Shown here: piece by piece, positions 1 through 8,327 of the stretch
How the letters are laid out: every line of letters starts with the position of its first letter
Numbering within the stretch: the stretch's first letter is position 1
Assembly: GCF_016919245.1 (NCBI RefSeq)
Contig: NZ_JAFEJA010000001.1
Span: 1,426,001-1,490,000 of the forward strand
Reading direction: 5' to 3'
Source: Streptomyces zhihengii
Lineage (GTDB): Bacteria; Actinomycetota; Actinomycetes; Streptomycetales; Streptomycetaceae
Length of the DNA stretch: 64,000 bases
Notes under the pieces: generated by a model
Databases searched by the model: none
What the model was told of the DNA's origin: nothing
The model's input: the letters and a program-made list of their open reading frames with translations, nothing else
Translations under genes and position numbers: made by a program

Positions 1-109
1 GGAGCCCGGCGGTCACCCGCTCCGCGACCTGCACGGCCGTCAGCGAACCCTTGAACTTGTCAGCCGCCACGAGAACACGCGCCGACCGAGAAACTGCTCC
101 GTCCGTCAC
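1..109 (-). CDS. Glycerate kinase, N-terminal fragment (runs off left edge)
   Basis: Reading the minus strand from a GTG at 109 gives about 36 codons beginning VTDGAVSRSARVLVAADK and continuing FKGSLTAVQVAERVTAG. The AxDxFKGSLTA motif is the N-terminal signature of the GckA/GlxK glycerate kinase family, which phosphorylates glycerate in glyoxylate and serine metabolism. The gene is truncated by the window edge. An AAGG run sits directly before the GTG; a GTG at 70 (VAADKFKG) is an alternative, less likely start. It is divergent from the NUDIX gene at 276, so 110-275 must hold both promoters. Family assignment rests only on this motif. Confidence 0.75.
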   Translation of the reverse strand, partial: MTDGAVSRSARVLVAADKFKGSLTAVQVAERVTAGL

Positions 110-275
110 CCTTGTATCCCTTGCTTGTCGAACAGGCAGTCGCGCCGCCCCGACCCTATCCGCAGCTCAGGGCCCCCGGCCAGCCCCCGTTCACCCAGCG
201 ATACGCCCCGCGCCGGGCGGGCCGGTGCCGTCCTGCGGCCCACCCCCGCGGGCCCGATCCTCTACGCTGCGAGCC

Positions 276-767
276 GTGACGACCCCGGACTACGCCGCCT
301 ACATCGCCTCCCTCCCCCGCGTCCTGGCCGGCGCGGCCGTGCTGCTGCGCGACGGCGCCGGGAGGGTGCTCCTGGTCGAGCCCAACTACCGCGCGGGCTG
401 GGCGCTGCCCGGCGGGACCATCGAGTCGGACCAGGGCGAGACGCCCCGGCAGGCGGCCCGCCGGGAGACCCTGGAGGAGATCGGTCTCGACGTCGAGCCG
501 GGTGCGCTGCTCGCCGTCGACTGGGTCCCGGGGGTGGGCCGTCCGCCGATCGCCGCGTACGTGTACGACGGGGGCGTGCTCACCGGGGAGCAGCTCGCCC
601 GGATCAGGATCCAGGAGGCGGAGCTGCTGTCCTGGCGGCTTGTGGAGCGCGAGGAGCTGCCCGGTCATCTGCTGGGGCAGCTCGGCGACCGGGTGCTGTC
701 GGCGCTGGCCGCGCTGGACGCCGGCACGGGGGCGGTCGAGCTGGAGAACGGTCTGCCGCCCCGCTGA
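276..767 (+). CDS. NUDIX hydrolase
   Basis: A 163-residue protein from a GTG (VTTPDYAAYIASL). The open frame extends upstream to 51, but that part has composition unlike protein and overlaps the glycerate kinase start. The NUDIX helix is clear: GGTIESDQGETPRQAARRE followed by TLEEIG, with the REXXEEXG core that binds metal. Two extra residues lie between the GG and the first conserved Glu, a spacing seen in actinobacterial members. The family hydrolyses nucleoside diphosphates linked to another group; the substrate is not readable here. The sirtuin and macro-domain neighbours make ADP-ribose a reasonable guess, but this is inference. Confidence 0.85.
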   Translation: MTTPDYAAYIASLPRVLAGAAVLLRDGAGRVLLVEPNYRAGWALPGGTIESDQGETPRQAARRETLEEIGLDVEPGALLAVDWVPGVGRPPIAAYVYDGGVLTGEQLARIRIQEAELLSWRLVEREELPGHLLGQLGDRVLSALAALDAGTGAVELENGLPPR

Positions 768-867
768 CGGGCCTCCCGCCCGTGCCGCGGCCCGGTCGGG
801 GCCCCGCCTGTCGCGGCCCGGGAGAAACCCGCTCGCCCGCCGCTGGGGCGCTGCGTAGGCTCCCGCC

Positions 868-1605
868 ATGACCCTCGTCGCCATCCTCAGCGGGGCCGGT
901 GTGTCCACCGACTCCGGCATCCCCGACTACCGCGGCCCCCAGGGGCTGTGGCGGCGGGACCCCGAGGCCGAGAAACTCGTCACCTACGACTGCTACATGG
1001 CCGATCCGGACATCCGGCGCCGGTCCTGGCTGATGCGCCGCGACGCCGAGACCCTGAACGCCGAGCCCAACGCCGCCCACCGGGCCGTCGCCGCCCTGGA
1101 CCGCCGGCCGGGCGTCGCCGTCCGCGTCATCACCCAGAACGTGGACGGTCTCCACCAGCTCGGCGGCATGCCCGCCCGCAAGGTGCTCGAACTGCACGGG
1201 ACCGCCCGCGCCGTGACCTGCACCCGCTGCCACGCCCGCTCCACGATGGAGGAGGCGCTGGCCCGTGTCGCGGCGGGCGAGGACGACCCGGCGTGCCGGG
1301 TGTGCGGCGGCATCCTCAAGTCGGCGACGGTGATGTTCGGGGAGCGCCTCGACCCGGCGGTGCTCGGCGAGGCGATGGCCGTGGCCAAGGCCTGCGAGGT
1401 GTTCGTGGCCGTCGGCACCACGCTCCAGGTGCAGCCGGCGGCCTCGCTGGCGGGCATGGCCGCCGACCACGGTGCCCGGCTGATCGTGGTGAACGCCGAG
1501 CCCACGCCGTACGACGAGCTCGCCGACGAGGTGGTGCGGGAGCCGATCGGCGACTCGCTGCCGCCGCTGCTGGAACGGCTGGCCCGGGAGTCCCGGGCCG
1601 CGTGA
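868..1605 (+). CDS. cobB: Sir2-family NAD-dependent protein deacylase (sirtuin)
   Basis: A 245-residue protein with all sirtuin landmarks: GAGVSTDSGIPDYR near residue 10 (NAD binding), TQNVDGLH near 90, the catalytic His in ELHG, a Cys4 zinc site (CTRC and CRVC, about 21 residues apart), FGE, and VGTTLQVQPA. It removes acyl groups from lysines using NAD, releasing nicotinamide and O-acyl-ADP-ribose; in bacteria acetyl-CoA synthetase is a classic target. The ATG at 868 is about 100 bp after the NUDIX stop on the same strand. The upstream AGG is weak. It converges on ogt with only 18 bp between the two stops. Confidence 0.92.
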   Translation: MTLVAILSGAGVSTDSGIPDYRGPQGLWRRDPEAEKLVTYDCYMADPDIRRRSWLMRRDAETLNAEPNAAHRAVAALDRRPGVAVRVITQNVDGLHQLGGMPARKVLELHGTARAVTCTRCHARSTMEEALARVAAGEDDPACRVCGGILKSATVMFGERLDPAVLGEAMAVAKACEVFVAVGTTLQVQPAASLAGMAADHGARLIVVNAEPTPYDELADEVVREPIGDSLPPLLERLARESRAA

Positions 1606-1623
1606 CCGGCAGCCGGGCGGCGC

Positions 1624-2169
1624 TCAGAAGAGGGTCTCCTCCGGAGCGCCGCTCTCGAAGGCCAGCAGCCGCTGCTTGCGGCCGAGGCCGCCGCCGTACC
1701 CGACCAGGGAGCCGGACGAACCGATCACCCGGTGGCACGGGACGATGATGCCGATCGGGTTCCGGCCGTTGGCGAGGCCGACCGCCCGTGAGGCGTTCGG
1801 GTTGCCGAGGGCCTCCGCGAGCTCCCCGTAGGTGCGGGTCCGACCGTACGGGATGCGGCGGAGCTGCTCCCACACCCGGAGCTGGAACGGTGTGCCGTCG
1901 AAGCGCATCGGCAGGTCGAAGTCGGTCAGCTCGCGCGCGAAGTACGCGTCGAGCTGGCGGGCGGCCTCGGTGAACGGGGACGCGTCCCGATCGCCGAAGG
2001 TCTCCTCGGCGGGGCGGTGGCGCTGGCCGCTCATGTAGAGGCCGCTGAGGACCCCCTCGGTGGCGACGAGGGTCAGCGGCCCGTAGGGGCTGTCGACGAC
2101 GGTGTGCCGCCGGTCCCGGCTCCCGGGCGTCCGCGCCGCGCGCGCCGCCGTCCCGTGTGCTGTGCTCAC
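1624..2169 (-). CDS. ogt: Methylated-DNA--[protein]-cysteine S-methyltransferase
   Basis: A 181-residue protein from GTG 2169, preceded by GGAG six bases upstream. It carries the active-site motif IVPCHRVIGSSGSLVGYGGG, whose Cys accepts the alkyl group from O6-methylguanine in a suicide reaction, and the helix-turn-helix-like segment RAVGLANGRNPI. The length fits the Ogt family. It lies 26 bp downstream of the Ada/AlkA gene on the same strand, so the two are probably co-transcribed as an alkylation-repair operon. Confidence 0.93.
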   Translation of the reverse strand: MSTAHGTAARAARTPGSRDRRHTVVDSPYGPLTLVATEGVLSGLYMSGQRHRPAEETFGDRDASPFTEAARQLDAYFARELTDFDLPMRFDGTPFQLRVWEQLRRIPYGRTRTYGELAEALGNPNASRAVGLANGRNPIGIIVPCHRVIGSSGSLVGYGGGLGRKQRLLAFESGAPEETLF

Positions 2170-2195
2170 ATGCGCTCCGGTCTCGTGCGGTGCCC

Positions 2196-3671
2196 TCACG
2201 CGGGCAGATGGTTGATCGGGTGGTCGTCGGTGGCCCACAGGTACTGGACGGCGTAGGCGCGCCAGGGCCGCCAGGCCGCGGCGTGCGCGGTGAGCGCGCC
2301 GGGTGTGGCGGGCAGGTCCAGGGCCGCCGCGGCACGCCGGATGCCGAGGTCGGTGGGGAGGAAGGCGTCCGGGTCGCCCAGGGCGCGCATCGCGATCACC
2401 TCGACCGTCCACGGCCCGAAGCCGGGCATCGCGCCGAGCCGCTCGCGGGCCCGGTCCCAGTCGCTGCCCGGGTCGAGGGCGAGCCCGCCGCCGGCCAGCG
2501 CGGCCACCAGTCCGGTGAGGGTGGCCCGGCGGCTGCGGGGCAGCGCCAGCTTCTCCGGATCGAGGGCGGCCAGCGCCTCCGGGGTGGGGAACAGATGGGT
2601 GAGCCCGCCCTCGGGGTCCTCCACGGGCACACCGTGGGCGGTCACCAGCCGGGCGGCGTGGGTGCGGGCGGCCGCGGTGGACACCTGCTGGCCCAGCACG
2701 GCGCGCACCGCGAACTCGGCGGCGTCGACGGTACGGGGGACGCGGCGGCCGGGCGCCTTGCCGACCAGCGGGGCGAGACCGGGGTCGGCGCGCAGCCGTT
2801 CGTCGACGGCCTCCGGGTCGGCGTCGAGGTCGAGCAGCCACCGGCAGCGGCTGATGGCGATCGTGAGGTCCCGCGGATCGGTCAGGGACAGCCGGCAGGC
2901 GATGTGGTCGGGCCGCGGGGCGAGGGAGACGATGCCGTGGCCGTACGGGAGGGCGAGGGTGCGCCGGTAGGCGCCGTCGCGCCACTCCTCGACGCCGGGG
3001 ACGCCGGTCGCCGCGAGGTGGCCGAAGAGGTTGCCCGGTTCGAGCGGGGCCCGGTACGGGAGCCGCAGCGAGATCGCCCCGGGGGCCGGCCGGGGCCGGC
3101 CGCGCGCGCCGGCCGCCCGGGTGCGCAGCTCGCCGGGGGCGAGGGCGAACACCTCGCGCACGGTGTCGTTGAAGGTGCGCACGGACGAGAAGCCCGCCGC
3201 GAAGGCGACGTCGGCCATGGGCAGCGGCGTGGTCTCGATGAGCAGGCGTGCGGTCTGCGCCCGTTGGGCGCGGGCGAGGGCGAGGGGGCCCGCGCCGAGT
3301 TCGGCGAGGAGCTGGCGTTCGATCTGGCGGGTCGAGTAGCCGAGGCGCGCGGCGAGCCCGGGCACGCCCTCGCGGTCGACGACCCCGTCGCCGATGAGGC
3401 GCATGGCGCGGGCGACGACGTCCGCACGGACGTTCCAGGCGGGCGACCCGGGGCTGCTGTCGGGCCGGCAGCGCTTGCAGGCCCGGAAGCCGGCCTGCTG
3501 GCAGGCGGCGGCGCTCGGGTAGAAGGTCATGTTCGCGACCTTCGGCGGCACGGCGGGGCAGCTCGGCCGGCAGTAGATCCCGGTGGTCAGCACAGCGGTG
3601 AAGAACCATCCGTCGAAACGGGCGTCCTTGGACCGGACGGCCCGCACGCAGCGCTCGGTGTCGGTGTGCAT
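2196..3671 (-). CDS. alkA: Bifunctional Ada-type regulator / AlkA DNA-3-methyladenine glycosylase
   Basis: A 491-residue fusion. Residues 1-75 are the Ada zinc domain with DARFDGWFF, CRPSCPA and CKRCRP; its first Cys is the methyl-phosphotriester acceptor. Residues about 85-185 form an AraC-type helix-turn-helix (TRQIERQLLAELG, MADVAFAAGFSSVRTFNDTVRE). Residues about 200-491 are the AlkA glycosylase with the helix-hairpin-helix MPGFGPWTVEVIAMRALGDPD and the catalytic Asp in FLPTDLGI. It senses methylated DNA, probably activates its own operon with ogt, and excises alkylated bases. This Ada-AlkA arrangement is common in actinobacteria. Confidence 0.93.
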   Translation of the reverse strand: MHTDTERCVRAVRSKDARFDGWFFTAVLTTGIYCRPSCPAVPPKVANMTFYPSAAACQQAGFRACKRCRPDSSPGSPAWNVRADVVARAMRLIGDGVVDREGVPGLAARLGYSTRQIERQLLAELGAGPLALARAQRAQTARLLIETTPLPMADVAFAAGFSSVRTFNDTVREVFALAPGELRTRAAGARGRPRPAPGAISLRLPYRAPLEPGNLFGHLAATGVPGVEEWRDGAYRRTLALPYGHGIVSLAPRPDHIACRLSLTDPRDLTIAISRCRWLLDLDADPEAVDERLRADPGLAPLVGKAPGRRVPRTVDAAEFAVRAVLGQQVSTAAARTHAARLVTAHGVPVEDPEGGLTHLFPTPEALAALDPEKLALPRSRRATLTGLVAALAGGGLALDPGSDWDRARERLGAMPGFGPWTVEVIAMRALGDPDAFLPTDLGIRRAAAALDLPATPGALTAHAAAWRPWRAYAVQYLWATDDHPINHLPA

Positions 3672-3760
3672 GGGTCAAGGATGGGCCACCCGGCGTCACC
3701 GTCGCTGGCGAGAATCCGACATGGACGTCGCGCTGCCTGCGGACGCCGTGGGCCCCCAGG

Positions 3761-4285
3761 TCAGTCGAGGTGGGTGGCGAAGGCCGCGTACGCCTGTTCG
3801 TCGAAGAGGACGAAGCTCACCCGGGTGACGGAGGTGTCCGCCGCCCGTACGGTGCCGATCGCGATGCGCGCCGCGTCGTCCATCGGCCAGCCGTAGATCC
3901 CGGCGGAGACGGCGGGGAAGGCGACCGTGCGGGCGCCGACCTCGTCGGCGACGCGCAGCGATTCGCGGTAGCAGGAGGCGAGCAGCTCCGAGCGGTCCTC
4001 CTCGCGGGAGAAGACCGGGCCCACGGTGTGGATGACGTGCTCCGCGTGCAGCCGGCCCGCCGTGGTGGCGACGGCCCGGCCGGTCGCCAGGCCCTTGCCG
4101 TAGTGGGAGGCGCGCAGCGCGCGGCAGGCGGCGAGGATCTCGGGCCCGCCCCTGCGGTGGATGGCCCCGTCGACCCCGCCGCCGCCCAGCAGCGAGGAGT
4201 TGGCCGCGTTGACGATCGCGTCGGCGTGCTGGTCGGTGATGTCACCGCGGACGAGGACGATGTCGGGGGTGCCCATGGCATCCAT
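3761..4285 (-). CDS. Macro-domain protein (O-acetyl-ADP-ribose deacetylase type)
   Basis: A 174-residue single-domain protein beginning MDAMGTPDIVLVRGDIT; the internal ATG at 4276 is also possible. Motifs are typical of the MacroD/YmdB group: GDIT, VNAANSSLLGGGGVDGAIHRRGG (ADP-ribose binding, with the NAAN Asn and GGVD Asp) and FPAVSAGIYGWP. The family binds or hydrolyses ADP-ribose derivatives such as O-acetyl-ADP-ribose, the by-product of sirtuins, or removes ADP-ribose from proteins or DNA. It lies about 90 bp upstream of, and in the same direction as, the Ada/AlkA gene. The reading frame stays open far upstream through a repeat array that is not part of the protein. Confidence 0.9.
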   Translation of the reverse strand: MDAMGTPDIVLVRGDITDQHADAIVNAANSSLLGGGGVDGAIHRRGGPEILAACRALRASHYGKGLATGRAVATTAGRLHAEHVIHTVGPVFSREEDRSELLASCYRESLRVADEVGARTVAFPAVSAGIYGWPMDDAARIAIGTVRAADTSVTRVSFVLFDEQAYAAFATHLD

Positions 4286-4393
4286 GATGCCGCCTGCCGC
4301 CCGGTCACGGGCGGGGAATTGCCCGGCCGGAGCTTCCGGGCCGACCCGGCCGGCCGGGTCGGCCACCGGCGTGCCGTCCGAGGGCGGCGGCCG

Positions 4394-4830
4394 GTGGCAG
4401 CAGGCCGGGCCCCTCCGGCACGGCGGCAGCAGGCCGGGCGTCGCCCGACCACAGCGGCAGCAGGCCGGGCCTCGCCCGACCCCAGCGGCCCGCTGCGGCC
4501 AGTCGACGGCCGCAACCGGTGGGCGGACCCGGCCGCCAGTAGGCGGCTGGCGGCCCGGATTCCCGGCACGGCGGCAGCAGGCCGACGTCGCCCGACCACA
4601 GCGGCCCGCTGCGGGCAGTCGACGGCCGCAACCGGTGGGCGGACCCGGCCGCCAGTAGGCGGCTGGCGGCCCGGATTCCCGGCACGGCGGCAGCAGGCCG
4701 GGCCTCGCCCGACCACAGCGGCCCGCTGCGGGCAGTCGACGGCCGCAACCGGTGGGCGGACCCGGCCGCCAGTAGGCGGCTGGCGGCCCGGATTCCCGGC
4801 ACGGCGGCAGCAGGCCGACGTCGCCCGGGC
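4394..4830. repeat. 117-bp tandem repeat array with internal hairpin
   Basis: This fills most of the 592-bp gap between two minus-strand genes. Units begin with GCGGCAGCAGGCCG at 4454, 4571 and 4687 (lengths 117, 116, 117 bp) and are nearly identical. Truncated units carrying only about the first 30 bp start near 4394, 4423 and 4804. Each full unit holds a hairpin with arms GGCCGCCAG and CTGGCGGCC around a 7-base loop (4531-4555 in the first). The 116-bp unit breaks the frame, so the array is not a protein repeat. No promoter-like box was seen inside a unit. The remaining 4286-4393 and 4831-4877 show nothing distinctive. Confidence 0.9.
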
Positions 4831-4877
4831 GGTCGGCCCGCCTGAGCGGCCCCCGCCCCGGCACCGGCAGGCGCCGC

Positions 4878-6293
4878 TCAGGCGGCGCGCAGGGCGCGCC
4901 AGACGGCCTTCGCCGCGTGGTGGCCGGACATGCCGTGCACGCCCGGGCCGGGCGGGGTCGCCGAGGAGCAGATGAAGACGGCGGGGTGGGAGGTCGCGTA
5001 GGGCACCCGGGCGAGGCGGGGGCGGATCACGGTCTGGAGCCCGGCGAAGGCGCCGCAGGCGATGTCGCCGGCGACGTAGTTGGCGTTCCGGGCCGCCAGT
5101 TGGGGCGGTCCGGCGACGGCGCGCGCGAGGACCAGGTCGCGGAAGCCGGGCGCGAAGCGCTCGATCTGCCGTTCGACGACATCGGTCGCGTCGCCCTCCC
5201 AGCCCGCGGGCACGTGCCCGTAGGCCCACAGGACGTGCCGGCCCTCGGGGGCCCTGCCCGGGTCGACGATGCTGGGCTGGGCGGTGATCAGGAACGGGAC
5301 GCTCGGCTCGCGCCCCTCGGCTGCGGCCCGCAGCGCCGCGTCGATCTCGCCCGCGGTCGGGCCGATGTGCACCGTGCCGGCCGTCCTCGCCTGGGGCGAC
5401 GTCCAGGGGACCGGTCCCGACAGCGCGTAGTCGATCTTGAAGGCGGCGGCCCCGTAGCGGTAGCGCCAGTACGCGTTGCCGAGTCCGGCGATCCGGGCGA
5501 GCGCGGTCGGCGAGGTGTCGAAGACGTACGCGCGGGCCGGCGGGAGTTCGTCCAGCCGCTTGACCTCGGTGCCGGTGTGGATGGTCCCGCCGAGTTCGCG
5601 CAGGTAGGAGGCGAGCGCGTCGGAGATGGCCTGGGAGCCGCCGCGCGGCACGGGCCAGCCCACCTCGTGCGCGGCGAGCGCGAACATCAGGGCGATCCCG
5701 CCGGTGGCGATGCCGCTGGTCGGCGCGATGGCATGGGCGGCGAGCCCGGCGAGCAGGGCCCTGCCCTTGTCCCCCTCGAAGCGGCGGGCCAGCCAGGAGG
5801 CGGGCCGGATCGCGTCCAGGCCGAAGCGGGCGAAGCGCAGCGGATCGCGCGGCAGACCGTCCCAGGGGGTGCGCAGGAAGTCCGCGGCGATGGTGTCCCA
5901 GCGGCCCAGATAGGGCGCGAGCAGCCGCCGGTAGGCGCCGGCGTCGGACGCGCCGAGCGACAGCGCGGTCTCGGCGACGGACCGGCTGAGCACGGCGGCG
6001 GTGCCGTCCGGGAAGGGGTGGGCGAGCGGCAGTTCGGGGTGCAGCCAGGTGAGCCCGTGGCGCTCCAGCGGCATCCGCCCGAAGGCGGGCGACCCGATGC
6101 CGAGCGGGTGGACCGCGGAGCAGGGATCGTGCCGGAAGCCGGGAAGCGTCAGCTCCTCGGTCCTGGCGCCCCCGCCCACGGTGTCCAGGGCTTCGAACAC
6201 GGCGACCGAGAAGCCGCGGCGGGCCAGTTCGGCCGCGGCCGTCAGCCCGTTGGGGCCCGCTCCCACGACGACGGCATCGAGCATCGACGGCAC
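4878..6293 (-). CDS. FAD-dependent oxidoreductase (phytoene-desaturase-like NAD(P)/FAD family)
   Basis: A 471-residue protein from GTG 6293, chosen because AAGGAG lies seven bases upstream. The N-terminus has the Rossmann dinucleotide fold [22 protein letters not shown] followed by GGGARTEE, the hallmark of the CrtI/amine-oxidase superfamily. The C-terminus [22 protein letters not shown] is the FAD-binding signature of the family. There are no carotenoid biosynthesis genes nearby, so the substrate is unknown and it is not called a carotenoid desaturase. It is divergent from the nucleotidyltransferase gene at 6382; the repeat array lies directly downstream. Confidence 0.85.
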   Translation of the reverse strand: MPSMLDAVVVGAGPNGLTAAAELARRGFSVAVFEALDTVGGGARTEELTLPGFRHDPCSAVHPLGIGSPAFGRMPLERHGLTWLHPELPLAHPFPDGTAAVLSRSVAETALSLGASDAGAYRRLLAPYLGRWDTIAADFLRTPWDGLPRDPLRFARFGLDAIRPASWLARRFEGDKGRALLAGLAAHAIAPTSGIATGGIALMFALAAHEVGWPVPRGGSQAISDALASYLRELGGTIHTGTEVKRLDELPPARAYVFDTSPTALARIAGLGNAYWRYRYGAAAFKIDYALSGPVPWTSPQARTAGTVHIGPTAGEIDAALRAAAEGREPSVPFLITAQPSIVDPGRAPEGRHVLWAYGHVPAGWEGDATDVVERQIERFAPGFRDLVLARAVAGPPQLAARNANYVAGDIACGAFAGLQTVIRPRLARVPYATSHPAVFICSSATPPGPGVHGMSGHHAAKAVWRALRAA

Positions 6294-6381
6294 CTTCGGA
6301 CTCCTTTGTCAGCCGACGGCCATGAACACCCAGGATATTCACAGGCGTCGGCGGCCAGGGGCCGGGTACCGTCCCGTCGCG

Positions 6382-7185
6382 ATGAACGAGATGGACGAAA
6401 CGATCCGGCGCATGGCCGGACGGCTGCTGACCGTGCCCGGTGTGCGCGCCGTCGCCCTCGGCGGGAGCCGGGCGCGCGGCGCCCACCGGCCGGATTCCGA
6501 CTGGGACCTGGGCGTGTACTACCGGGGCGGCGTCGACACCCGGGCGCTGGCACGCCTCGCCTCGGAGGTCACGGGCGAGGAGGTCGACGTGGCCGGCCCG
6601 GGCGGCTGGGGCCCCTGGGTCGACGGCGGCGCCTGGCTGCGGGTGGACGGGGTGCCCGTCGACTGGATCCTGCGGGACCTGGACCGCGTCCGGCGGGTGT
6701 GGTCCGACTGCCGCGAGGGGCGCTACGAGGTGGGGGTGCAGCCCGGCCACCCGCTGGGCTTCTGGTCCCCCGCCTACCCGGGCGAGGTGTCCCTGTGCCG
6801 CGTACTCGCCGACAGTGAAGGGGAGTTGGGCGCGCTGCGGGAGGAGACCCGGCACTATCCGGAGCCGCTGCGCGCGGCGCTGGCCGGGGCGTCCTGGGAG
6901 GCGGAGTTCTCGGTCGCGGCGGCGCGCAAGTCGGTGGGTGCCGGGGACACGCTCCATGTGGCACTGTGCCTGTCCCGGGCGTTCGGTGTGCTGGCCCAGT
7001 CGCTGCACGCCTGGCACCGGGTCTGGTGCCTGAACGAGAAGGGCGCGCTGGCGGCGGCCGCCGCCCTGCCGGGGGCGCCCCGCGATCTGGTGGCGCGCGT
7101 GTCGGACATCCTCACCGCGCTGGACGCGCCCGCGGTGGACGCCGCGGACGCCCTCGTCCGCGAGACCCGCGCCCTGCTGACCTGA
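6382..7185 (+). CDS. Nucleotidyltransferase-domain protein
   Basis: A 267-residue protein beginning MNEMDETIRRMAGRLL. The motif ALGGSRARGAHRPDSDWDLGVYY (residues about 24-47) is the GSxxxG plus DxD metal-binding core of the polymerase-beta nucleotidyltransferase superfamily. The remaining helical C-terminus resembles the substrate-binding half of aminoglycoside-modifying or MNT/KNT-like enzymes. It could transfer a nucleotide to a small molecule or protein; no partner antitoxin-like HEPN gene is adjacent. The start was set at 6382 because the longer upstream frame overlaps the divergent gene. Confidence 0.75.
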   Translation: MNEMDETIRRMAGRLLTVPGVRAVALGGSRARGAHRPDSDWDLGVYYRGGVDTRALARLASEVTGEEVDVAGPGGWGPWVDGGAWLRVDGVPVDWILRDLDRVRRVWSDCREGRYEVGVQPGHPLGFWSPAYPGEVSLCRVLADSEGELGALREETRHYPEPLRAALAGASWEAEFSVAAARKSVGAGDTLHVALCLSRAFGVLAQSLHAWHRVWCLNEKGALAAAAALPGAPRDLVARVSDILTALDAPAVDAADALVRETRALLT

Positions 7186-7212
7186 CCACGAGCGACACCC
7201 GGGCGCGGGCGG

Positions 7213-7340
7213 GGAGTCCCGGCGCGGGCGGGGAGTCCCGGCGCGGGCGGGGAGTCCCGGCGCGGGCGCGGAGTCCCGGCGCGGAGTCCCGGCGCGGGCG
7301 GGGAGTCCCGGCGCGGGCGGGGAGTCCCGGCCGGGCTTCC
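7213..7340. repeat. 19-bp tandem repeat, seven copies
   Basis: The unit GGAGTCCCGGCGCGGGCGG starts at 7213, 7232, 7251, 7270, 7283, 7302 and 7321; one copy is shortened to 13 bp. It lies between the ends of two converging genes, with no coding potential supported. Confidence 0.9.
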
Positions 7341-7420
7341 CGCCACAAGGTCCACGTCACCCGCCCGTGCCCGTGCCGGGCTTCCCGCCGGGGGTCCACC
7401 TCACGCGCCCGTGCCCGGCC
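7331..7420. repeat. 45-bp direct repeat, two diverged copies
   Basis: Copies begin with CCGGGCTTCCCGCC at 7331 and 7376 and share GTCCAC and GCCCGTGCC segments. The block follows directly on the 19-bp array, so the convergent gap is almost wholly repetitive. Confidence 0.75.
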
Positions 7421-7424
7421 GGCT

Positions 7425-7464
7425 CGGGGCCGGTCCGGGCACGGCGCGGTGGGCACCGGCCCCG
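7425..7464. terminator. Putative terminator between converging genes
   Basis: Inverted repeat CGGGGCCGGT / ACCGGCCCCG with a 20-base loop, 3 bp from the stop of the minus-strand phosphatase gene. Confidence 0.5.
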
Positions 7465-7467
7465 GCG

Positions 7468-8286
7468 TCAGCTCAGCAGGGCGAGCAGGCCGCGGGCCGT
7501 CGGCTCGTCGCGGGCCGCGGTGAACGGCAGGGTGTTGCCGCCCGCCACGCTGAACGGCCGCCCGGCGACGGTGAGCTGGCAGCCGCCCGCCTCGGTCACG
7601 AGCAGCAGCCCCGCCGCGTGGTCCCAGGCGTACTCCCAGCTGAACACCGTCGCGTCCAGCTCGCCGCGGGCCACCCGGAGGTACTCCAGGCCGGCCGAGC
7701 CGCACGGCTTCGGCAGCACGCCCGGCACGGAGAGGCCGAGCAGCAGGCGCTTCTCCTCGGGCGAGGAGTAGTCCGGGTTGGAGATGGCGACGCGCAGGGC
7801 GGCCCCGGGCTCGGGCGAACCGGCGAGCAGGGGCCGGCCGTCCAGCCGGGCTCCCCCGCCGCGGACGGCGAAGGCGAGCTCGTCGGGCACCGGCGCGTAC
7901 GTCCAGGAGGCGAGGAGCTCGCCGCGGTGGGCGAGGGCGACCAGGGTGCAGAAGCCGGGGTCGCCCTCCACGAACTGGCGCGTGCCGTCGACCGGGTCGA
8001 CGATCCACACCGGCGTGTCGCCGCGCAGCGCGTCGTAGACGGCCGGGTCGGCGTGCACCGATTCCTCGCCGACGACCACCGACCCCGGCAGCAGGGCGGT
8101 CAGGGAGGCGGTCAGGTGCTCCTCCGCCAGCCGGTCCGCCGCGGTGACGAGGTCGTGCGGCCCGCGCTTCTGGTCGATCTCGTGGTCGGCCAGCCGGCGG
8201 AACCGGGGTGTGATCTCGGTGGCGACCGCCTTGCGTATCGCCTCCTCGACGTCGGACAGGTCACCGCTGAGGAAGTCATCGATCAT
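7468..8286 (-). CDS. Inositol monophosphatase-family phosphatase (HisN / IMPase type)
   Basis: A 272-residue protein starting MIDDFLSGDLSDVEEAIRK. Metal-binding motifs are all present: GEES (about 75), WIVDPVDGTRQFVEGDPGF (about 95-113) and YAWDHAAGLLLVTEAGG near residue 220. The family hydrolyses inositol phosphates, histidinol phosphate or 3'(2'),5'-bisphosphates; sequence alone does not separate these. In Streptomyces, close relatives are often labelled histidinol-phosphatase (HisN), but no his genes are nearby. The downstream neighbour is a terminator; gamma-glutamyltransferase lies 41 bp upstream on the same strand. Confidence 0.85.
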   Translation of the reverse strand: MIDDFLSGDLSDVEEAIRKAVATEITPRFRRLADHEIDQKRGPHDLVTAADRLAEEHLTASLTALLPGSVVVGEESVHADPAVYDALRGDTPVWIVDPVDGTRQFVEGDPGFCTLVALAHRGELLASWTYAPVPDELAFAVRGGGARLDGRPLLAGSPEPGAALRVAISNPDYSSPEEKRLLLGLSVPGVLPKPCGSAGLEYLRVARGELDATVFSWEYAWDHAAGLLLVTEAGGCQLTVAGRPFSVAGGNTLPFTAARDEPTARGLLALLS

Positions 8287-8327
8287 GCCCCCAGCCAATC
8301 ATGGGCGGCCGACATCCCGGGAGCCGG

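Noticed and set aside
51..275. N-terminal extension of the NUDIX reading frame
   Set aside because: It overlaps the divergent glycerate kinase start and reads as low-complexity Pro/Arg/Ala; GTG 276 begins the family-typical sequence.
4394..4830. CRISPR array
   Set aside because: Units are contiguous with no unique spacers and there are no cas genes.
4878..6293. Carotenoid biosynthesis (crtI) assignment
   Set aside because: The FAD fold matches, but no crtB/crtE-type genes are nearby and the oxidoreductase family is broad.
3817..7017. 1066-codon minus-strand open frame
   Set aside because: It is a GC-bias shadow spanning the macro and FAD oxidoreductase genes and the repeat array in the wrong frame.
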